Of a stretch of 47,736 nucleotides of DNA, positions 8,254-17,903 are shown piece by piece. Positions within the stretch are counted from its first letter, which is position 1. Each line of letters starts with the position of its first letter. Origin of the DNA: Gammaproteobacteria bacterium (GTDB lineage Bacteria > Pseudomonadota > Gammaproteobacteria > Pseudomonadales > Azotimanducaceae); assembly GCA_002690865.1 (NCBI GenBank), contig NZGG01000036.1, positions 1 through 47,736 on the forward strand. The letters are read 5' to 3'. Made by a program: the position numbers and the translations under genes. The notes under the pieces were generated by a model. It was given only the letters and a program-made list of their open reading frames with translations. It made no database searches and had not been told where the DNA came from.

Positions 8254-8493
8254 TTATTTTCGCATATTTATTAATAACTCTAATTCCTCCACACTAAAGG
8301 GCCAATAGATTTCATCTCCCTTAAACTGCACAACTGGTATTTTTTCACCATATAATTCTGAAAGATTATTCGAATCAGCTATTTCTACATTAACAATGTT
8401 TAACTCAAGTTCGGTTTTTTTTAGCAGCATCAACATTTCAAGTGCTTCATCGCATAGATGACAACCTAAGGTCGTATATAATGTAATATCCAA
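8254..8493 (-). CDS. Glutaredoxin family (DUF836-like) small thiol protein
   Basis: A 79-residue thioredoxin-fold protein with a CxxC active site near the N-terminus (LGCHLCDEA) and the cis-Pro region IPVVQFKGDEIYWPF. The length fits the short glutaredoxin-like DUF836 family found in many gammaproteobacteria. The start appears to be TTG at 8493, preceded by GAGGAG 4 nt away; no in-frame ATG exists near it. It is 9 bp downstream of tatD and probably the last gene of the slt-tatD unit. The client is unknown. Confidence 0.8.
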   Translation of the reverse strand: MDITLYTTLGCHLCDEALEMLMLLKKTELELNIVNVEIADSNNLSELYGEKIPVVQFKGDEIYWPFSVEELELLINMRK

Positions 8494-8502
8494 GTAACTC
8501 CT

Positions 8503-9285
8503 CTAAAAAAGGTTAAAGAATAACTGTGCATTTTTTGAGGTATGTTGGGCGAGCGATTGAAAACTTAAGCCCGCAGCATCGGCAGCTGTCTGGCAAATGA
8601 TTGTTAGATATTTTGGTTCATTTCGACGAGATTTTGGTTTTGGGCTTATATTTCTCGGTAATAAGTAAGGTGCATCGGTCTCGATCATTATTCGATTTAG
8701 CGGCACATCCTTAATCATAGATAAGAGATGTGCGCCTCGGCGTTCGTCGCAAATCCACCCCGTAAAGCCAATATGACAATCAAGCTCTATATATTTGTGA
8801 AGGGCATCGCGTTGTCCAGTAAAGCAGTGTACGACGATATTGGATAGTTTCTCTCTATAGGACTTGAGAATTTCAAAGAAGGTTTTATGGGCGTCTCTTT
8901 CATGAAGAAACATTGGTAACCTAGTTGCGATGGCCATTTCAATATGTGCCTCAAATGATGCTATTTGAGCCTTTCGAGATGAGAAGTCTCGAAAGAAATC
9001 TAAACCTGTTTCTCCAATTGCTCTCACTTTTGGATGTTTAGCCAATTCCCTGATTTTTACTAAAGCGTAAGCATTTGTTTCTTCAGCATGATGCGGGTGA
9101 ATACCTGCAGTAGAATAAAGTTTAGGGTTTCTTGTTGCCAGTTCTGCGGCTTGCGTGCTTCCATTAACAGATGCTCCTGTAATAATGACATTTGAGATTC
9201 CAGCCCCATAAGCGCTATCGAGCACTTCTTCTAGGTCAATTCGAAAATCATCATGGGTTAAGTTAGCGCCTATATCAATTAGCAT
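8503..9285 (-). CDS. tatD: TatD family metal-dependent DNase
   Basis: A 260-residue TIM-barrel hydrolase. The N-terminus LIDIGANLTHDDF matches the TatD subgroup (DIGVNLT) rather than YcfH/YjjV, whose N-terminus carries an HxH motif. Metal and catalytic motifs are AGIHPHHAEE, RAIGETGLDFFRDFS, MFLHERDAHKTF, VHCFTGQ and IETDAPYLLPRN. Members are 3'-5' exonucleases linked to oxidative DNA damage repair. The ATG overlaps the slt stop by one base (TGATG), so it is coupled to slt. Confidence 0.9.
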   Translation of the reverse strand: MLIDIGANLTHDDFRIDLEEVLDSAYGAGISNVIITGASVNGSTQAAELATRNPKLYSTAGIHPHHAEETNAYALVKIRELAKHPKVRAIGETGLDFFRDFSSRKAQIASFEAHIEMAIATRLPMFLHERDAHKTFFEILKSYREKLSNIVVHCFTGQRDALHKYIELDCHIGFTGWICDERRGAHLLSMIKDVPLNRIMIETDAPYLLPRNISPKPKSRRNEPKYLTIICQTAADAAGLSFQSLAQHTSKNAQLFFNLF

Positions 9286-11294
9286 CAGGGTACGGAGTTT
9301 GCATTTAATAATTTTATTTCCGCTGTGCGGTGATCGGTGAAAGCTTCATACTCGTGCGCAAAAATAATGGGTTGGTCAATCACCAAGCGATCACCATAAA
9401 TCGTTGAAAACATAAGTACGTTTTGAACATATTGTCTGGTTTCTGCGAAAGGAATGGTCTCGATCCAAATATCAAAGGGAACCGTGGCGTCCATCCATTT
9501 TGCTACTCGACTTGGTCCAGCATTATAGGCGGCAGAGGCAAGGATGCGATTATTGTCAAAACGACGTAGCATCTGACCTAAATACTGTGAGCCTAGCTTT
9601 ATATTGACAGAGGGATTGGTTAATTCAGAAGATGATTTGTATCGAATTCCTATTGTTTTTGCTGTGTCCCTTGCTGTCGCAGGCATAAGCTGCATGACAC
9701 CTAGCGCGCCAGAGGTCGATTTAGCATCGGGCATAAAGGCACTCTCTTGACGAGCGATCGCTAGACTCCAGTTGAGAGGGATGTCTGCGATCCTAGCCTC
9801 TTGGGTAAAAGTTTCATGATAGGCTATTGGGAAGCGAGAACTCAGGTCATCCCAAGCCTTGGCATCAATTAAAGATTGTATTGCTGGTTTATGCCAACCC
9901 CATCGAAGAGCTATACGTGCCGCAATAATTCGCTCACGATTTGAAAAATTACGAGTAGTAAAATACCACTCTCGCCTTGCTCGACTTCGTTCGCCTATCG
10001 TAAATAGCTCCAATGCACGCTGGATCCCTGGCGTTTTCTCCATACTTATGAGTTCTTCTTCAGAAATTTCAGTAGGCTCATTAACAAAACTATAAGGTTG
10101 GTCTAGTAGATCCGCAGAAAGAAACCCATAAAAGCTTCGCTGTAAGGAGAGATCAGTAAAAATTACCTTGGCCGCCTTTTTGTCTGCATAATCCTCAGAG
10201 GTTGCTAATATACGGGCCTTCCAGAATTGCCAACGACTATGCATTTGTAAGTTATCTGGAAGGAGATTTATTAGGACTAAGGCCTGAGAAAAATCTGACT
10301 GCTGTAGGGCAAGTCTGGCCATCGCCTCTAAAAGGTCTGGGAATTGCGTTATATTAACTGGTAATTCGTCAATCCTGCTCTCTGGATCACCTCTACTCAC
10401 AATTCTTTTACCTATAGCCACATAAGTCTTATCAAGGGCATTCTTTTCGAAGCTATGGTTATTCTGGTATTTGTTAAGAAGATCCAATGCTATTGTAGGC
10501 TTGCTGCGCGAAAGACGTATCAAGCCATGGAGGATCAATTCTCTATTGTGAGCATGCTGATGTCCAAAATTATCGATATTCGCAATATTAAGAGGCCTCC
10601 TATGTACCAGCTTAAGATTGCTTGCAAAAACTCGATCTTCGTCAGCAAGGAAACGTACGAGATAGTTCGCTAAGGAAATTTTGTTGGCTTTAATACTAAT
10701 TAGATAACGTTGCCACGCTGTTTCTGGATCAAGGTTCCCGCTGATACGCCACAAGTAAAATATATGGTCACATTCGTCTGGTTGAGAATGATCAACTAGC
10801 CACAATTTGCGGGCCTCATTCATAGCGACTTCTTTTTGTCCCGTTTTCGACAACGCATGGGCGTAGTAGCATGCGTTTCTCTGACTAGTTACCTCAGCTG
10901 AATAGAATTCTAAAAATTTAGCCCACTGTCCCCGTTTCCCTTTGTTGTGAAGATATTGTCGCACCAATAAGTTGGCTAATGGGGTGTCCTGATATTGATT
11001 CCTGAACGCGTTTATATCTGCTGGTTTTTGTTTCGAGATTCGATAGGCTTTATCAGTGTATTCGAGATAAGGGAAAAGTGGATAAGCTCTTAGAGCATCT
11101 CGTATTTTGAGATAGCGACCACGTTGACCAGAGGTAATATAGTGCATAGCATCTCTATAGAGTTGGCGCTGCTCATACCGGGATGGGCCCATCGAAGGCT
11201 CGTAATTCTGTCCTCGTGAAAATTCTGCTTGAGTATTTAACGTTGTAGCTAACCAAACTAACGTACAGAGTACTATTCTAAATGACTTCTCCAT
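9285..11294 (-). CDS. slt: Soluble lytic murein transglycosylase
   Basis: A Slt70-type periplasmic enzyme of about 669 residues that cleaves peptidoglycan glycan strands to 1,6-anhydro-muropeptides. It has a signal peptide ending near NTQA, a long alpha-helical superhelical U-domain, a linker domain and a C-terminal lysozyme-like catalytic domain. The catalytic Glu lies in LAIARQESAF; GALGVMQLMPATA and ASAAYNAGPSRV are the other family motifs. The ATG at 11294 was chosen because an ATG 21 bp upstream would add acidic residues in front of the signal peptide. The length matches E. coli Slt70 (about 645). Confidence 0.93.
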   Translation of the reverse strand: MEKSFRIVLCTLVWLATTLNTQAEFSRGQNYEPSMGPSRYEQRQLYRDAMHYITSGQRGRYLKIRDALRAYPLFPYLEYTDKAYRISKQKPADINAFRNQYQDTPLANLLVRQYLHNKGKRGQWAKFLEFYSAEVTSQRNACYYAHALSKTGQKEVAMNEARKLWLVDHSQPDECDHIFYLWRISGNLDPETAWQRYLISIKANKISLANYLVRFLADEDRVFASNLKLVHRRPLNIANIDNFGHQHAHNRELILHGLIRLSRSKPTIALDLLNKYQNNHSFEKNALDKTYVAIGKRIVSRGDPESRIDELPVNITQFPDLLEAMARLALQQSDFSQALVLINLLPDNLQMHSRWQFWKARILATSEDYADKKAAKVIFTDLSLQRSFYGFLSADLLDQPYSFVNEPTEISEEELISMEKTPGIQRALELFTIGERSRARREWYFTTRNFSNRERIIAARIALRWGWHKPAIQSLIDAKAWDDLSSRFPIAYHETFTQEARIADIPLNWSLAIARQESAFMPDAKSTSGALGVMQLMPATARDTAKTIGIRYKSSSELTNPSVNIKLGSQYLGQMLRRFDNNRILASAAYNAGPSRVAKWMDATVPFDIWIETIPFAETRQYVQNVLMFSTIYGDRLVIDQPIIFAHEYEAFTDHRTAEIKLLNANSVP

Positions 11295-11361
11295 GAATTT
11301 GCCGTCGCTATCCATAGGGATGCAAGAGTACGAAATGCGGTGTGTTGCGTAAAGCGCTAAT

Positions 11362-11796
11362 TCAAATTCCTACGCGCACAGCCAAGACGTCGCAGGGGGC
11401 ACCGTGCAGAACACCGTTTACCGTTGATCTAAATAACAGCGCGATGCCATGACGTCCATGACTACCTACTACAATCAGGTCAGCTGCAATCTGGTTGGCT
11501 AATGAATCGATTTCGGTCTCTGGTCGGCCGAATATTAGGTGTTGATCTGTGGTGACAATTTCTAGCTCCATCGCAAATTCTCGAAGTTGGATTTTAGCTG
11601 TTTCCTGAATTTGTTCTTGAACGGTTGATAGATCCATCGGAACGTCAACACCATATGTAAGGCTAAGAGGCTCTATCACATGTACACAACTTAATTTGGC
11701 CTCATAAGCTTTTTGTAAGGCGCATGCTTTTTTCGCTAGGACCCTTGATTCTTCGGTCAAATCAACTGCTACTAAGATATGAGTATATTCATTCAT
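11362..11796 (-). CDS. Universal stress protein, UspA family
   Basis: A 144-residue single-domain Usp protein. It starts with the beta-strand ILVAVDLTEES and has the ATP-binding signature VGSHGRHGIALLFRST followed by NGVLHGAPCDVLAVR. This fits the G-2X-G-9X-G(S/T) pattern of the ATP-binding subgroup with minor variation. The start has AGAGGGC upstream. It is separated from slt by about 67 bp and may have its own promoter in the 142-bp gap with the divergent gene. Confidence 0.9.
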   Translation of the reverse strand: MNEYTHILVAVDLTEESRVLAKKACALQKAYEAKLSCVHVIEPLSLTYGVDVPMDLSTVQEQIQETAKIQLREFAMELEIVTTDQHLIFGRPETEIDSLANQIAADLIVVGSHGRHGIALLFRSTVNGVLHGAPCDVLAVRVGI

Positions 11797-11938
11797 TCGA
11801 CGCCCTCTAGGCTCTACTGGTAGAGTTAGAATTTACTAGAAATTTACACCTTTAAATTTGATTTTCAAACCCCTTTTTTAAGAGGACACTTTAAAAATGT
11901 TTTATTCGGTATTCTTAAGTGGATTGGAAGTTTCATAA

Positions 11939-12466
11939 ATGGAATACTTTATTGTAGTTGCAATATTACTAATGATTATCACCCCTATCTTGTCTGTATT
12001 GCCATCCTCTCGGCAAAGAAAACAGATGAGATTGCGAAAGGTTGCTATGAGTCTCGGTATTAATATTGAAATTACTAGCATTGATGATCCTGATCCCCTG
12101 CAAGAGAAATATCTTTCAAGTTCGGGAAAGCAATTAGCTGCGATAATTCCGGTCATTGCTTATCGTCTCGCTTTGGCTAAATCCAGAGCTTGGGACTCTT
12201 TGCAGCGAGTTAATTGGGCAATTGAACGCGATATAAAAGGAGAAGATAGTAGTTTGCCTAGTACATGGTGTTGGGAAGGCGAAAAGCCCAAAGGGTTATC
12301 ACCTAAACTTTCAGAGTTTATTATTTCTAATATTGAATCTTTGCCTGAGGATGTAATTCGAGTAGATGAATATAGTCAAATTGTTTCTATCTATTGGCGC
12401 GAAGCTAGCGACGAGGAAGGCTTGCAGTCGATACATTATTTTTTGCAAAACTGCGTCAAGTTATAA
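11939..12466 (+). CDS. Conserved hypothetical membrane-anchored protein (PA3010-like, next to topA)
   Basis: A 175-residue protein with one N-terminal membrane anchor (residues 3-20), a short basic stretch (RQRKQMRLRKVAMSLG) and a soluble cytoplasmic domain. The start has GGAAG 9 nt upstream. I recognise it only by context: Pseudomonas carries a protein of about this size and layout (PA3010) beside topA, as recalled from memory. The LRKVAMSLGINIE segment resembles the start of that family. No function is known or suggested by motifs. Confidence 0.75.
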   Translation: MEYFIVVAILLMIITPILSVLPSSRQRKQMRLRKVAMSLGINIEITSIDDPDPLQEKYLSSSGKQLAAIIPVIAYRLALAKSRAWDSLQRVNWAIERDIKGEDSSLPSTWCWEGEKPKGLSPKLSEFIISNIESLPEDVIRVDEYSQIVSIYWREASDEEGLQSIHYFLQNCVKL

Positions 12467-12566
12467 GGCAATAGAGCAAATAAGCTAAGCATGACTTTAA
12501 AGCATTTGATGTAGACTGCCGCGTCATAAATTGCGAGCGAAGTACATAGTTACTTAACATCATTTC

Positions 12567-12595
12567 TTGACCTCAGTACAAATTGTCCTTATATA
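12567..12595 (+). promoter_or_regulatory. Sigma-70 promoter of topA
   Basis: TTGACC at 12567-12572, a 17-bp spacer and TATATA at 12590-12595 form a good vegetative promoter 64 bp upstream of the topA ATG. The spacing is ideal. Confidence 0.6.
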
Positions 12596-12659
12596 TGTGG
12601 CCGCGGAGTAACAGGTCAGATAGTTTTGATAATCTTCAATAAAGGAAGCTGAAGAAAGA

Positions 12660-15299
12660 ATGGGTAAAGCACTTGTCATTGTAGAGTCGCCAGCTAAAGC
12701 TAAGACGATTAATCGTTATCTTGGGGACAATTATATTGTGAAATCCAGCGTTGGCCATATTCGTGACTTGCCAGTAAGCGGCAAGGGAAGCTTTGCTGAT
12801 CCTAAGGCTCGAGCTAAGGAGGCTGCAAAAACCAGAAAGATGTCAGTTAATAAAAAAGCAGCTTATAAGAAAGAGAAAGCGCGTAAGCAGTTGATAGCGC
12901 GGATGGGAATTGATCCTTCTAACAATTGGTCGGCGGAATACGAGATTCTTCCCGGAAAAGAAAAAGTTGTTTCAGAGTTACGTAAGCTTGCGAAGAATGC
13001 GGATCAAATCTTCTTGGCAACGGATCTAGATCGTGAAGGAGAGGCCATTGCTTGGCATCTGCGAGAGACGATTGGCGGTGATGATAGCCGTTTCCGTCGA
13101 GTGGTTTTCAATGAGATAACTAAAAAAGCAATACAGGAAGCATTTGAGGAACCTGGTGATATTGATATGCATATGGTCAACGCTCAACAAGCACGACGGT
13201 TTCTTGATCGAGTGGTTGGCTTCATGGTTTCCCCTTTGCTTTGGGCCAAAGTGGCCAGAGGCTTGTCAGCAGGGCGAGTGCAGTCAGTGGCGGTAAAACT
13301 TATCGTAGAGCGTGAAAGAGAAATCCGAGCGTTTGTGCCTGAAGAATACTGGGAACTGTTTGTAGATCTATCTGGTGAATTGAATGTGCAGGAAGATGCC
13401 GATGCTGTGAGGTTCCAGGTAGTTAAAGTGAATGACAAAAATTATCGGCCTACTAATAAAGAGGAAATAGACAGTTCGATAAAGCAACTTGCGGAGGCTG
13501 ATTTTAGGGTAAAGAGTCGAGAGGACCGAGAGACCACAACGAAACCTACTGCACCATTCATAACATCAACCCTGCAGCAGGCGGCTAGTACGCGCTTGGG
13601 GTTCGGTGTAAAGAAAACAATGATGCTTGCACAGAGACTATACGAGGCCGGCTATATTACCTACATGCGTACAGATTCAACAAATCTTTCAGGAGAAGCG
13701 ATACAGGCATGCAGGGCGCTTATCTTAGACGACTACGGAAATAAGTATATCCCTGAAAAGGTACGTTCATACTCCAGTAAGGAGGGTGCTCAGGAGGCAC
13801 ATGAAGCAATTAGACCTTCTGATGTAACGGTAAAGTCGACTGAGATTCATAGTTTGGAACGGGACGCGGAACGCTTATATGAGCTTATTTGGCGTCAATT
13901 TGTGGCTTGTCAGATGCCTGATGCTCGTTATACGAGTACTACAGTATTAGTGCATGCTGGGGATATGGAAATTCGTGTTCGCGGAAGGATTCTTCGTTTT
14001 GATGGCTATACAAGAGTGCAGCCTCCAGCAGGACGTAAAGAGAATGAAGTGCAATTGCCAGACTACCAAAAGGGCCAGGAACTGAAGTTAATAAAATCAG
14101 ATCCCATTCAGCACTTTACTAAACCGCGAGCCCGCTATGGCGAAGCCAGTTTGGTTCGAGAATTGGAAAAAAAAGGGATTGGACGTCCTTCAACTTATGC
14201 CTCAATCATCACGACTATTCAGGATCGAGGTTATGTAACACTTAATAGTAAACGTTTTTATGCCGAGAAGATTGGTGAGTTAGTTACTGATCGTTTGAAC
14301 GAGAATTTTAATAATCTGCTTGATTATGGGTTCACTGCGGAGCTGGAGGAGTCCTTAGATAAGGTGTCTGATGGTAATACAGATTGGAAAAATTTGTTGG
14401 ATAGTTTTTATACTGATTTTGAAACAAAACTAACGAAAGCAAGCGATGAGTCGGGCATGCGTGCTAATGAGCCATCGATGACGGATATCGTGTGTCCTAA
14501 ATGTGGGCGCAACATGCAGGTCCGCACTGCAAGCACTGGCGTGTTTCTTGGCTGCTCTGGTTATGTTTTGAAACCAAAAGAGCGTTGTAAGTCAACGATC
14601 AATCTTATTCCAGGAGATGAGGTGATCGATGCAGAAGAGGATGAAGAAGGCGAGGCAAGATTACTTCTTACTAAAAGGCGTTGTTCGATTTGCCATACGG
14701 CGATGAATAGTTACCTCATTGATGAAGGTCGCAAATTACATCTGTGTGGTAACAATCCAGATTGTTCAGGGTTTGAAGTGCAAACCGGCCAATTTAAGAT
14801 AAAAGGTTACGATGGACCTTTGCTTGATTGTGATAAGTGCGGAGCAGAAATGCAGCTTAAATCAGGTCGCTTTGGAAAATATTTTGGCTGTAATAATGAA
14901 GAGTGTAAAAATACTCGGAAACTTCTTCGTAATGGTGAGGCAGCCCCACCGAAAATGGATCCTGTGCCAATGCCTGAATTACAATGCATAAAAGTTGATG
15001 ATACGTATGTTCTTCGAGATGGCGCTGCAGGTATTTTCCTTGCAGCAAGTCAGTTTCCGAAAAATCGTGAAACGCGTGCACCTTATGTTGACGAGTTAAT
15101 AATCCACCAAAATGAGATTGACCCTAAATATGAGTACCTCACGCATGCTCCTCTGCAAGATTCGCAAGGGAGGAGAAGTCTTATAAAATTTTCTCGGAAA
15201 GAGAAAGAACAGTACGTGATTTCTGAAAATGACAAAGGCAAACCCTCAGGATGGCGTGCTGATTATATCGATGGTAGATGGATTGAGACTGAAAAATAA
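12660..15299 (+). CDS. topA: DNA topoisomerase I
   Basis: A complete 879-residue type IA topoisomerase that relaxes negative supercoils. The TOPRIM domain opens with [15 protein letters not shown] and carries the acidic triad in [15 protein letters not shown]. The active-site Tyr is residue 335 in [13 protein letters not shown]. The C-terminal region holds three zinc-ribbon domains: [16 protein letters not shown] and CDKCGAEM, each with a following Cys pair, then a fourth DNA-binding segment. A GAAGCTGAAGAAAG stretch precedes the ATG. It lies between the PA3010-like gene and lexA, as in Pseudomonas. Confidence 0.97.
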   Translation: MGKALVIVESPAKAKTINRYLGDNYIVKSSVGHIRDLPVSGKGSFADPKARAKEAAKTRKMSVNKKAAYKKEKARKQLIARMGIDPSNNWSAEYEILPGKEKVVSELRKLAKNADQIFLATDLDREGEAIAWHLRETIGGDDSRFRRVVFNEITKKAIQEAFEEPGDIDMHMVNAQQARRFLDRVVGFMVSPLLWAKVARGLSAGRVQSVAVKLIVEREREIRAFVPEEYWELFVDLSGELNVQEDADAVRFQVVKVNDKNYRPTNKEEIDSSIKQLAEADFRVKSREDRETTTKPTAPFITSTLQQAASTRLGFGVKKTMMLAQRLYEAGYITYMRTDSTNLSGEAIQACRALILDDYGNKYIPEKVRSYSSKEGAQEAHEAIRPSDVTVKSTEIHSLERDAERLYELIWRQFVACQMPDARYTSTTVLVHAGDMEIRVRGRILRFDGYTRVQPPAGRKENEVQLPDYQKGQELKLIKSDPIQHFTKPRARYGEASLVRELEKKGIGRPSTYASIITTIQDRGYVTLNSKRFYAEKIGELVTDRLNENFNNLLDYGFTAELEESLDKVSDGNTDWKNLLDSFYTDFETKLTKASDESGMRANEPSMTDIVCPKCGRNMQVRTASTGVFLGCSGYVLKPKERCKSTINLIPGDEVIDAEEDEEGEARLLLTKRRCSICHTAMNSYLIDEGRKLHLCGNNPDCSGFEVQTGQFKIKGYDGPLLDCDKCGAEMQLKSGRFGKYFGCNNEECKNTRKLLRNGEAAPPKMDPVPMPELQCIKVDDTYVLRDGAAGIFLAASQFPKNRETRAPYVDELIIHQNEIDPKYEYLTHAPLQDSQGRRSLIKFSRKEKEQYVISENDKGKPSGWRADYIDGRWIETEK

Positions 15300-15385
15300 T
15301 TTCAAAAACATTATTCAGATTAGTTTTTGTGCATCTCAAGATCATTAGGTAACCTTTAGAAAAGTTCTTGCCCTTAAAAAATATC

Positions 15386-15401
15386 CTGTATATACTTCCA
15401 T
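15386..15401. promoter_or_regulatory. LexA (SOS) box 1, near-consensus
   Basis: CTGTATATACTTCCAT fits CTG-N10-CAG except for the last base (CAT). It lies 3 bp upstream of a perfect second box, like the paired boxes of the E. coli lexA promoter. Confidence 0.7.
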
Positions 15402-15404
15402 ATA

Positions 15405-15420
15405 CTGTATATAACCACAG
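15405..15420. promoter_or_regulatory. LexA (SOS) box 2, consensus
   Basis: CTGTATATAACCACAG matches CTG-N10-CAG exactly and ends 12 bp before the lexA ATG. LexA binding here would autoregulate lexA. Confidence 0.9.
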
Positions 15421-15432
15421 TTGAAACGAGTG

Positions 15433-16029
15433 ATGAATAAACTGACCGCCCGACAAAGTGAAGTTTTAGGTTTCATTAGAACTTACATTGACGATACGGG
15501 ATACCCCCCGACACGGGCAGATATTGCCAATGAACTTGGGTTTAAAAGTGCTAATGCTTCTGAAGAGCACCTTAAAGCATTGGCCCGTAAAGGTGCGATA
15601 GAAATCATCCCGGGCACTTCGCGGGGTATAAAATTGCCAGATTCAGCAGGGATACCCATAGTGGGTCGGGTGGCTGCAGGAAATCCGATTCTTGCGAAAG
15701 AGCATATAGAGGATTATTGTGAAATCCCTCCGAACTTTTTTCGTCCGTATGCTGATTATTTGCTGACTGTGCGAGGGGATAGTATGGTCGACGGGGGTAT
15801 TTTAGATGGTGACCTTCTTGCAGTTCATCGAACAACAGAGGTTAATAATGGTGACCTAGTCGTGGCGAGAATAGAAGATGAGGTTACGGTAAAGAGATTT
15901 CAGAAAGGCCGTAAACGGGATCAGATTACCTTGCTGCCAGAGAACAATAATTACTCCCCAATAGTGATAGATCTTCGTCGGCAATCTTTCGCCTTCGAGG
16001 GGTTAGGGGTGGGTATTCTAAGACGATAG
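15433..16029 (+). CDS. lexA: LexA repressor, SOS regulator
   Basis: A 198-residue LexA. The N-terminal winged helix-turn-helix includes [15 protein letters not shown] and [13 protein letters not shown]. The self-cleavage site is Ala82-Gly83 in GRVAAGNP. The catalytic Ser117 lies in RGDSMVDGG and the catalytic Lys154 in VTVKRF. An upstream in-frame TTG at 15421 directly abuts the SOS box; the ATG at 15433 gives the usual MNKLTARQ start. Two SOS boxes precede it. No sulA follows, although lexA-sulA pairing is common in Pseudomonas; the next gene is the methylthioinosine phosphorylase. Confidence 0.97.
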   Translation: MNKLTARQSEVLGFIRTYIDDTGYPPTRADIANELGFKSANASEEHLKALARKGAIEIIPGTSRGIKLPDSAGIPIVGRVAAGNPILAKEHIEDYCEIPPNFFRPYADYLLTVRGDSMVDGGILDGDLLAVHRTTEVNNGDLVVARIEDEVTVKRFQKGRKRDQITLLPENNNYSPIVIDLRRQSFAFEGLGVGILRR

Positions 16030-16151
16030 GTTGTTTAATCTTAAAGTTAAAAATGGCCTTTTGGCTGATAACTTTTGATGACCTTCTGAATTCATTAGCT
16101 TTCGAGCGGATAGGGAAGTAATTGTTTCGCAACACCTAGGTATTAAAACCA

Positions 16152-16871
16152 ATGATAGCGATAATTGGTGGGACAGGTTTCGGATCGTTTCTAGGTTTGA
16201 CCGATATAATCTCAAGCCGCATTGAAACTCAATATGGATGGACTTATATTGAGAGGGGCCTGTTTTTGGGACAGCCCATTATTTTTTTGCCGAGACATGG
16301 TCATCCGCCTAAGATCCCACCCCATAGTATTAACTATCAAGCAAACATTCAGGCGCTTGGGGATATTGAGGTGGACTATATTGTTGCTCTAAATGCTGTT
16401 GGTAGTATTGACGAGTCGCTAGGTGTACCAAGCTTAATTATTCCTGATCAGATTATCGATTACACACACGGCAGGCTGAATACGTTTTATCAGGCTGATA
16501 TAAAGCATATCGATTTCACCTTCCCTTTCGACAGTGAACTTCGCCAAGAACTAATTAGAGGCGTACAAGGAGGTGTGGATTTAAAAGAGAATGGAGTATA
16601 TGGCTGTACGCAAGGTCCTCGTCTTGAAACGGCGGCAGAGGTAAGACGCATGAGGAAAGATGGATGTGATGTCGTGGGTATGACCTTGATGCCTGAAGCT
16701 TCGCTTGCAAGGGAATTGAGTATTCCTTACGCAAGTATATGCTTTGTGGTGAATCGAGGTGCAGGGATTGGAAATGACTTAATTACATTTGAAGCCATAA
16801 ATTTAGCGATAGAGACTTCCTCATATTGGATAAGCGAAATGCTCGCTCATGTTATCAAATCAAAAATTTAA
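16152..16871 (+). CDS. S-methyl-5'-thioinosine phosphorylase (MTAP/PNP family)
   Basis: A 239-residue purine nucleoside phosphorylase of the MTAP family, which splits methylthio-nucleosides with phosphate in the methionine salvage route. Visible motifs are IIGGTGF (phosphate loop), LPRHGHPPKIPPHSINYQANI, and QGPRLETAAEVR. The purine-binding VGMTLMPEASLARE follows. The choice of methylthioinosine over methylthioadenosine rests on gene order: P. aeruginosa PA3004, in the same lexA-csiV-mfd neighbourhood, is a known methylthioinosine phosphorylase. Substrate preference cannot be read from the sequence with certainty. An in-frame ATG with AGG upstream is used. Confidence 0.82.
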   Translation: MIAIIGGTGFGSFLGLTDIISSRIETQYGWTYIERGLFLGQPIIFLPRHGHPPKIPPHSINYQANIQALGDIEVDYIVALNAVGSIDESLGVPSLIIPDQIIDYTHGRLNTFYQADIKHIDFTFPFDSELRQELIRGVQGGVDLKENGVYGCTQGPRLETAAEVRRMRKDGCDVVGMTLMPEASLARELSIPYASICFVVNRGAGIGNDLITFEAINLAIETSSYWISEMLAHVIKSKI

Positions 16872-16922
16872 CGTTGAAAACTATCTAAGCTAAAGCGTTC
16901 AGAGAACTTATTCAATATGGCG

Positions 16923-17903
16923 TTATTCATTAAAACGTTGTACTGATACGATTAACCCAAAAAGTGGATGGTCTAGATAATGCATCTCATCACTGCGCAT
17001 TCTTCTCGATTGAAGCATGCGGTATGGTTGGGAGGGTTCATGAGTATTTTTTTCCAGGGCTTGTGCTACAAGCGTTGGATAATTCTTTATTGTTTCTTCA
17101 TCTATCTCTAAATCTTTTAATTGAGTGGGCTCTTGATGATTATACTTGGGCATGAACTTGGTAAACCAAAGATCTGCATTTATATGCAAGTATCTCTTGC
17201 GACTCAAAGTTAGCGTGCCGTCTATCTCGGAGACTTCATCGTAACGTTTACCTCCTTGAACAAGAATAGGAGTATCTGTCGAAGTTATCGGCTGGAGCCA
17301 TGCTTGATGCATGAGGAGGTCATATCTTGACGATCGCTTCAGGCTTCTAGCAATACCAGCTAAGCGTAATTCTTTATCACCTAGGTTAGCGTATGCTTCA
17401 TGTGTCTCAGCATTTATTATCGTATCTAATGTATTGTGATCAAAGGCGGTCGACACTTCGTTACTTTTTGCAAATTCTGATATTTCGTTTTTATATTTTT
17501 TATTTTTGATTTCTCCTTCAAGTAATTGCTGAGTGCGATATTGACGACTTGATTGTTGAAATAAAAAAGTAGTCTCGCCGGGTCCAAAAACTTCAATTTC
17601 ATCCGAGCTTTTGTTTGGTAATACAATAAGCTGCTTAAGTTGATCAAGGGAGTTCGGTGTAGTTTGTGCTTTACCAATGGAGATTATTTCACGGGGGTAA
17701 GAAACTTCATGGCTCGACCAAATCTCATCTTCACTTAAATTCTGGAGTGATTTGTATACTAATATCTCTACTTGATACCAATTCTCATAATGAGACTGCA
17801 TGGTTTCTTCCCGCGCAAAGCAACATGTACTTGTCAGACAAAACATGAGACTGGTGATCACCCAAGGGAAAGAAAATTCCAAGGTCTTAGCTTGCGATTG
17901 CAA
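16923..17903 (-). CDS. csiV: CsiV family protein
   Basis: A protein of about 326 residues with an N-terminal signal peptide ending around CCFAREE and the family hallmark NWYQVEILVYK right after it. The C-terminus has the other recognisable block, SRRMRSDEMHYLDHPLFG, which resembles outer-envelope proteins with RRMRSxELHYxDHP. CsiV was named as a peptidoglycan-associated envelope factor in Acinetobacter-type and Pseudomonas genomes (PA3003). The start is probably TTG at 17903 (GGAG 10 nt upstream); the first in-frame ATG would cut the signal peptide. It overlaps the mfd 3' end by 17 bp, so it is cotranscribed with mfd. Confidence 0.82.
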   Translation of the reverse strand: MQSQAKTLEFSFPWVITSLMFCLTSTCCFAREETMQSHYENWYQVEILVYKSLQNLSEDEIWSSHEVSYPREIISIGKAQTTPNSLDQLKQLIVLPNKSSDEIEVFGPGETTFLFQQSSRQYRTQQLLEGEIKNKKYKNEISEFAKSNEVSTAFDHNTLDTIINAETHEAYANLGDKELRLAGIARSLKRSSRYDLLMHQAWLQPITSTDTPILVQGGKRYDEVSEIDGTLTLSRKRYLHINADLWFTKFMPKYNHQEPTQLKDLEIDEETIKNYPTLVAQALEKNTHEPSQPYRMLQSRRMRSDEMHYLDHPLFGLIVSVQRFNE

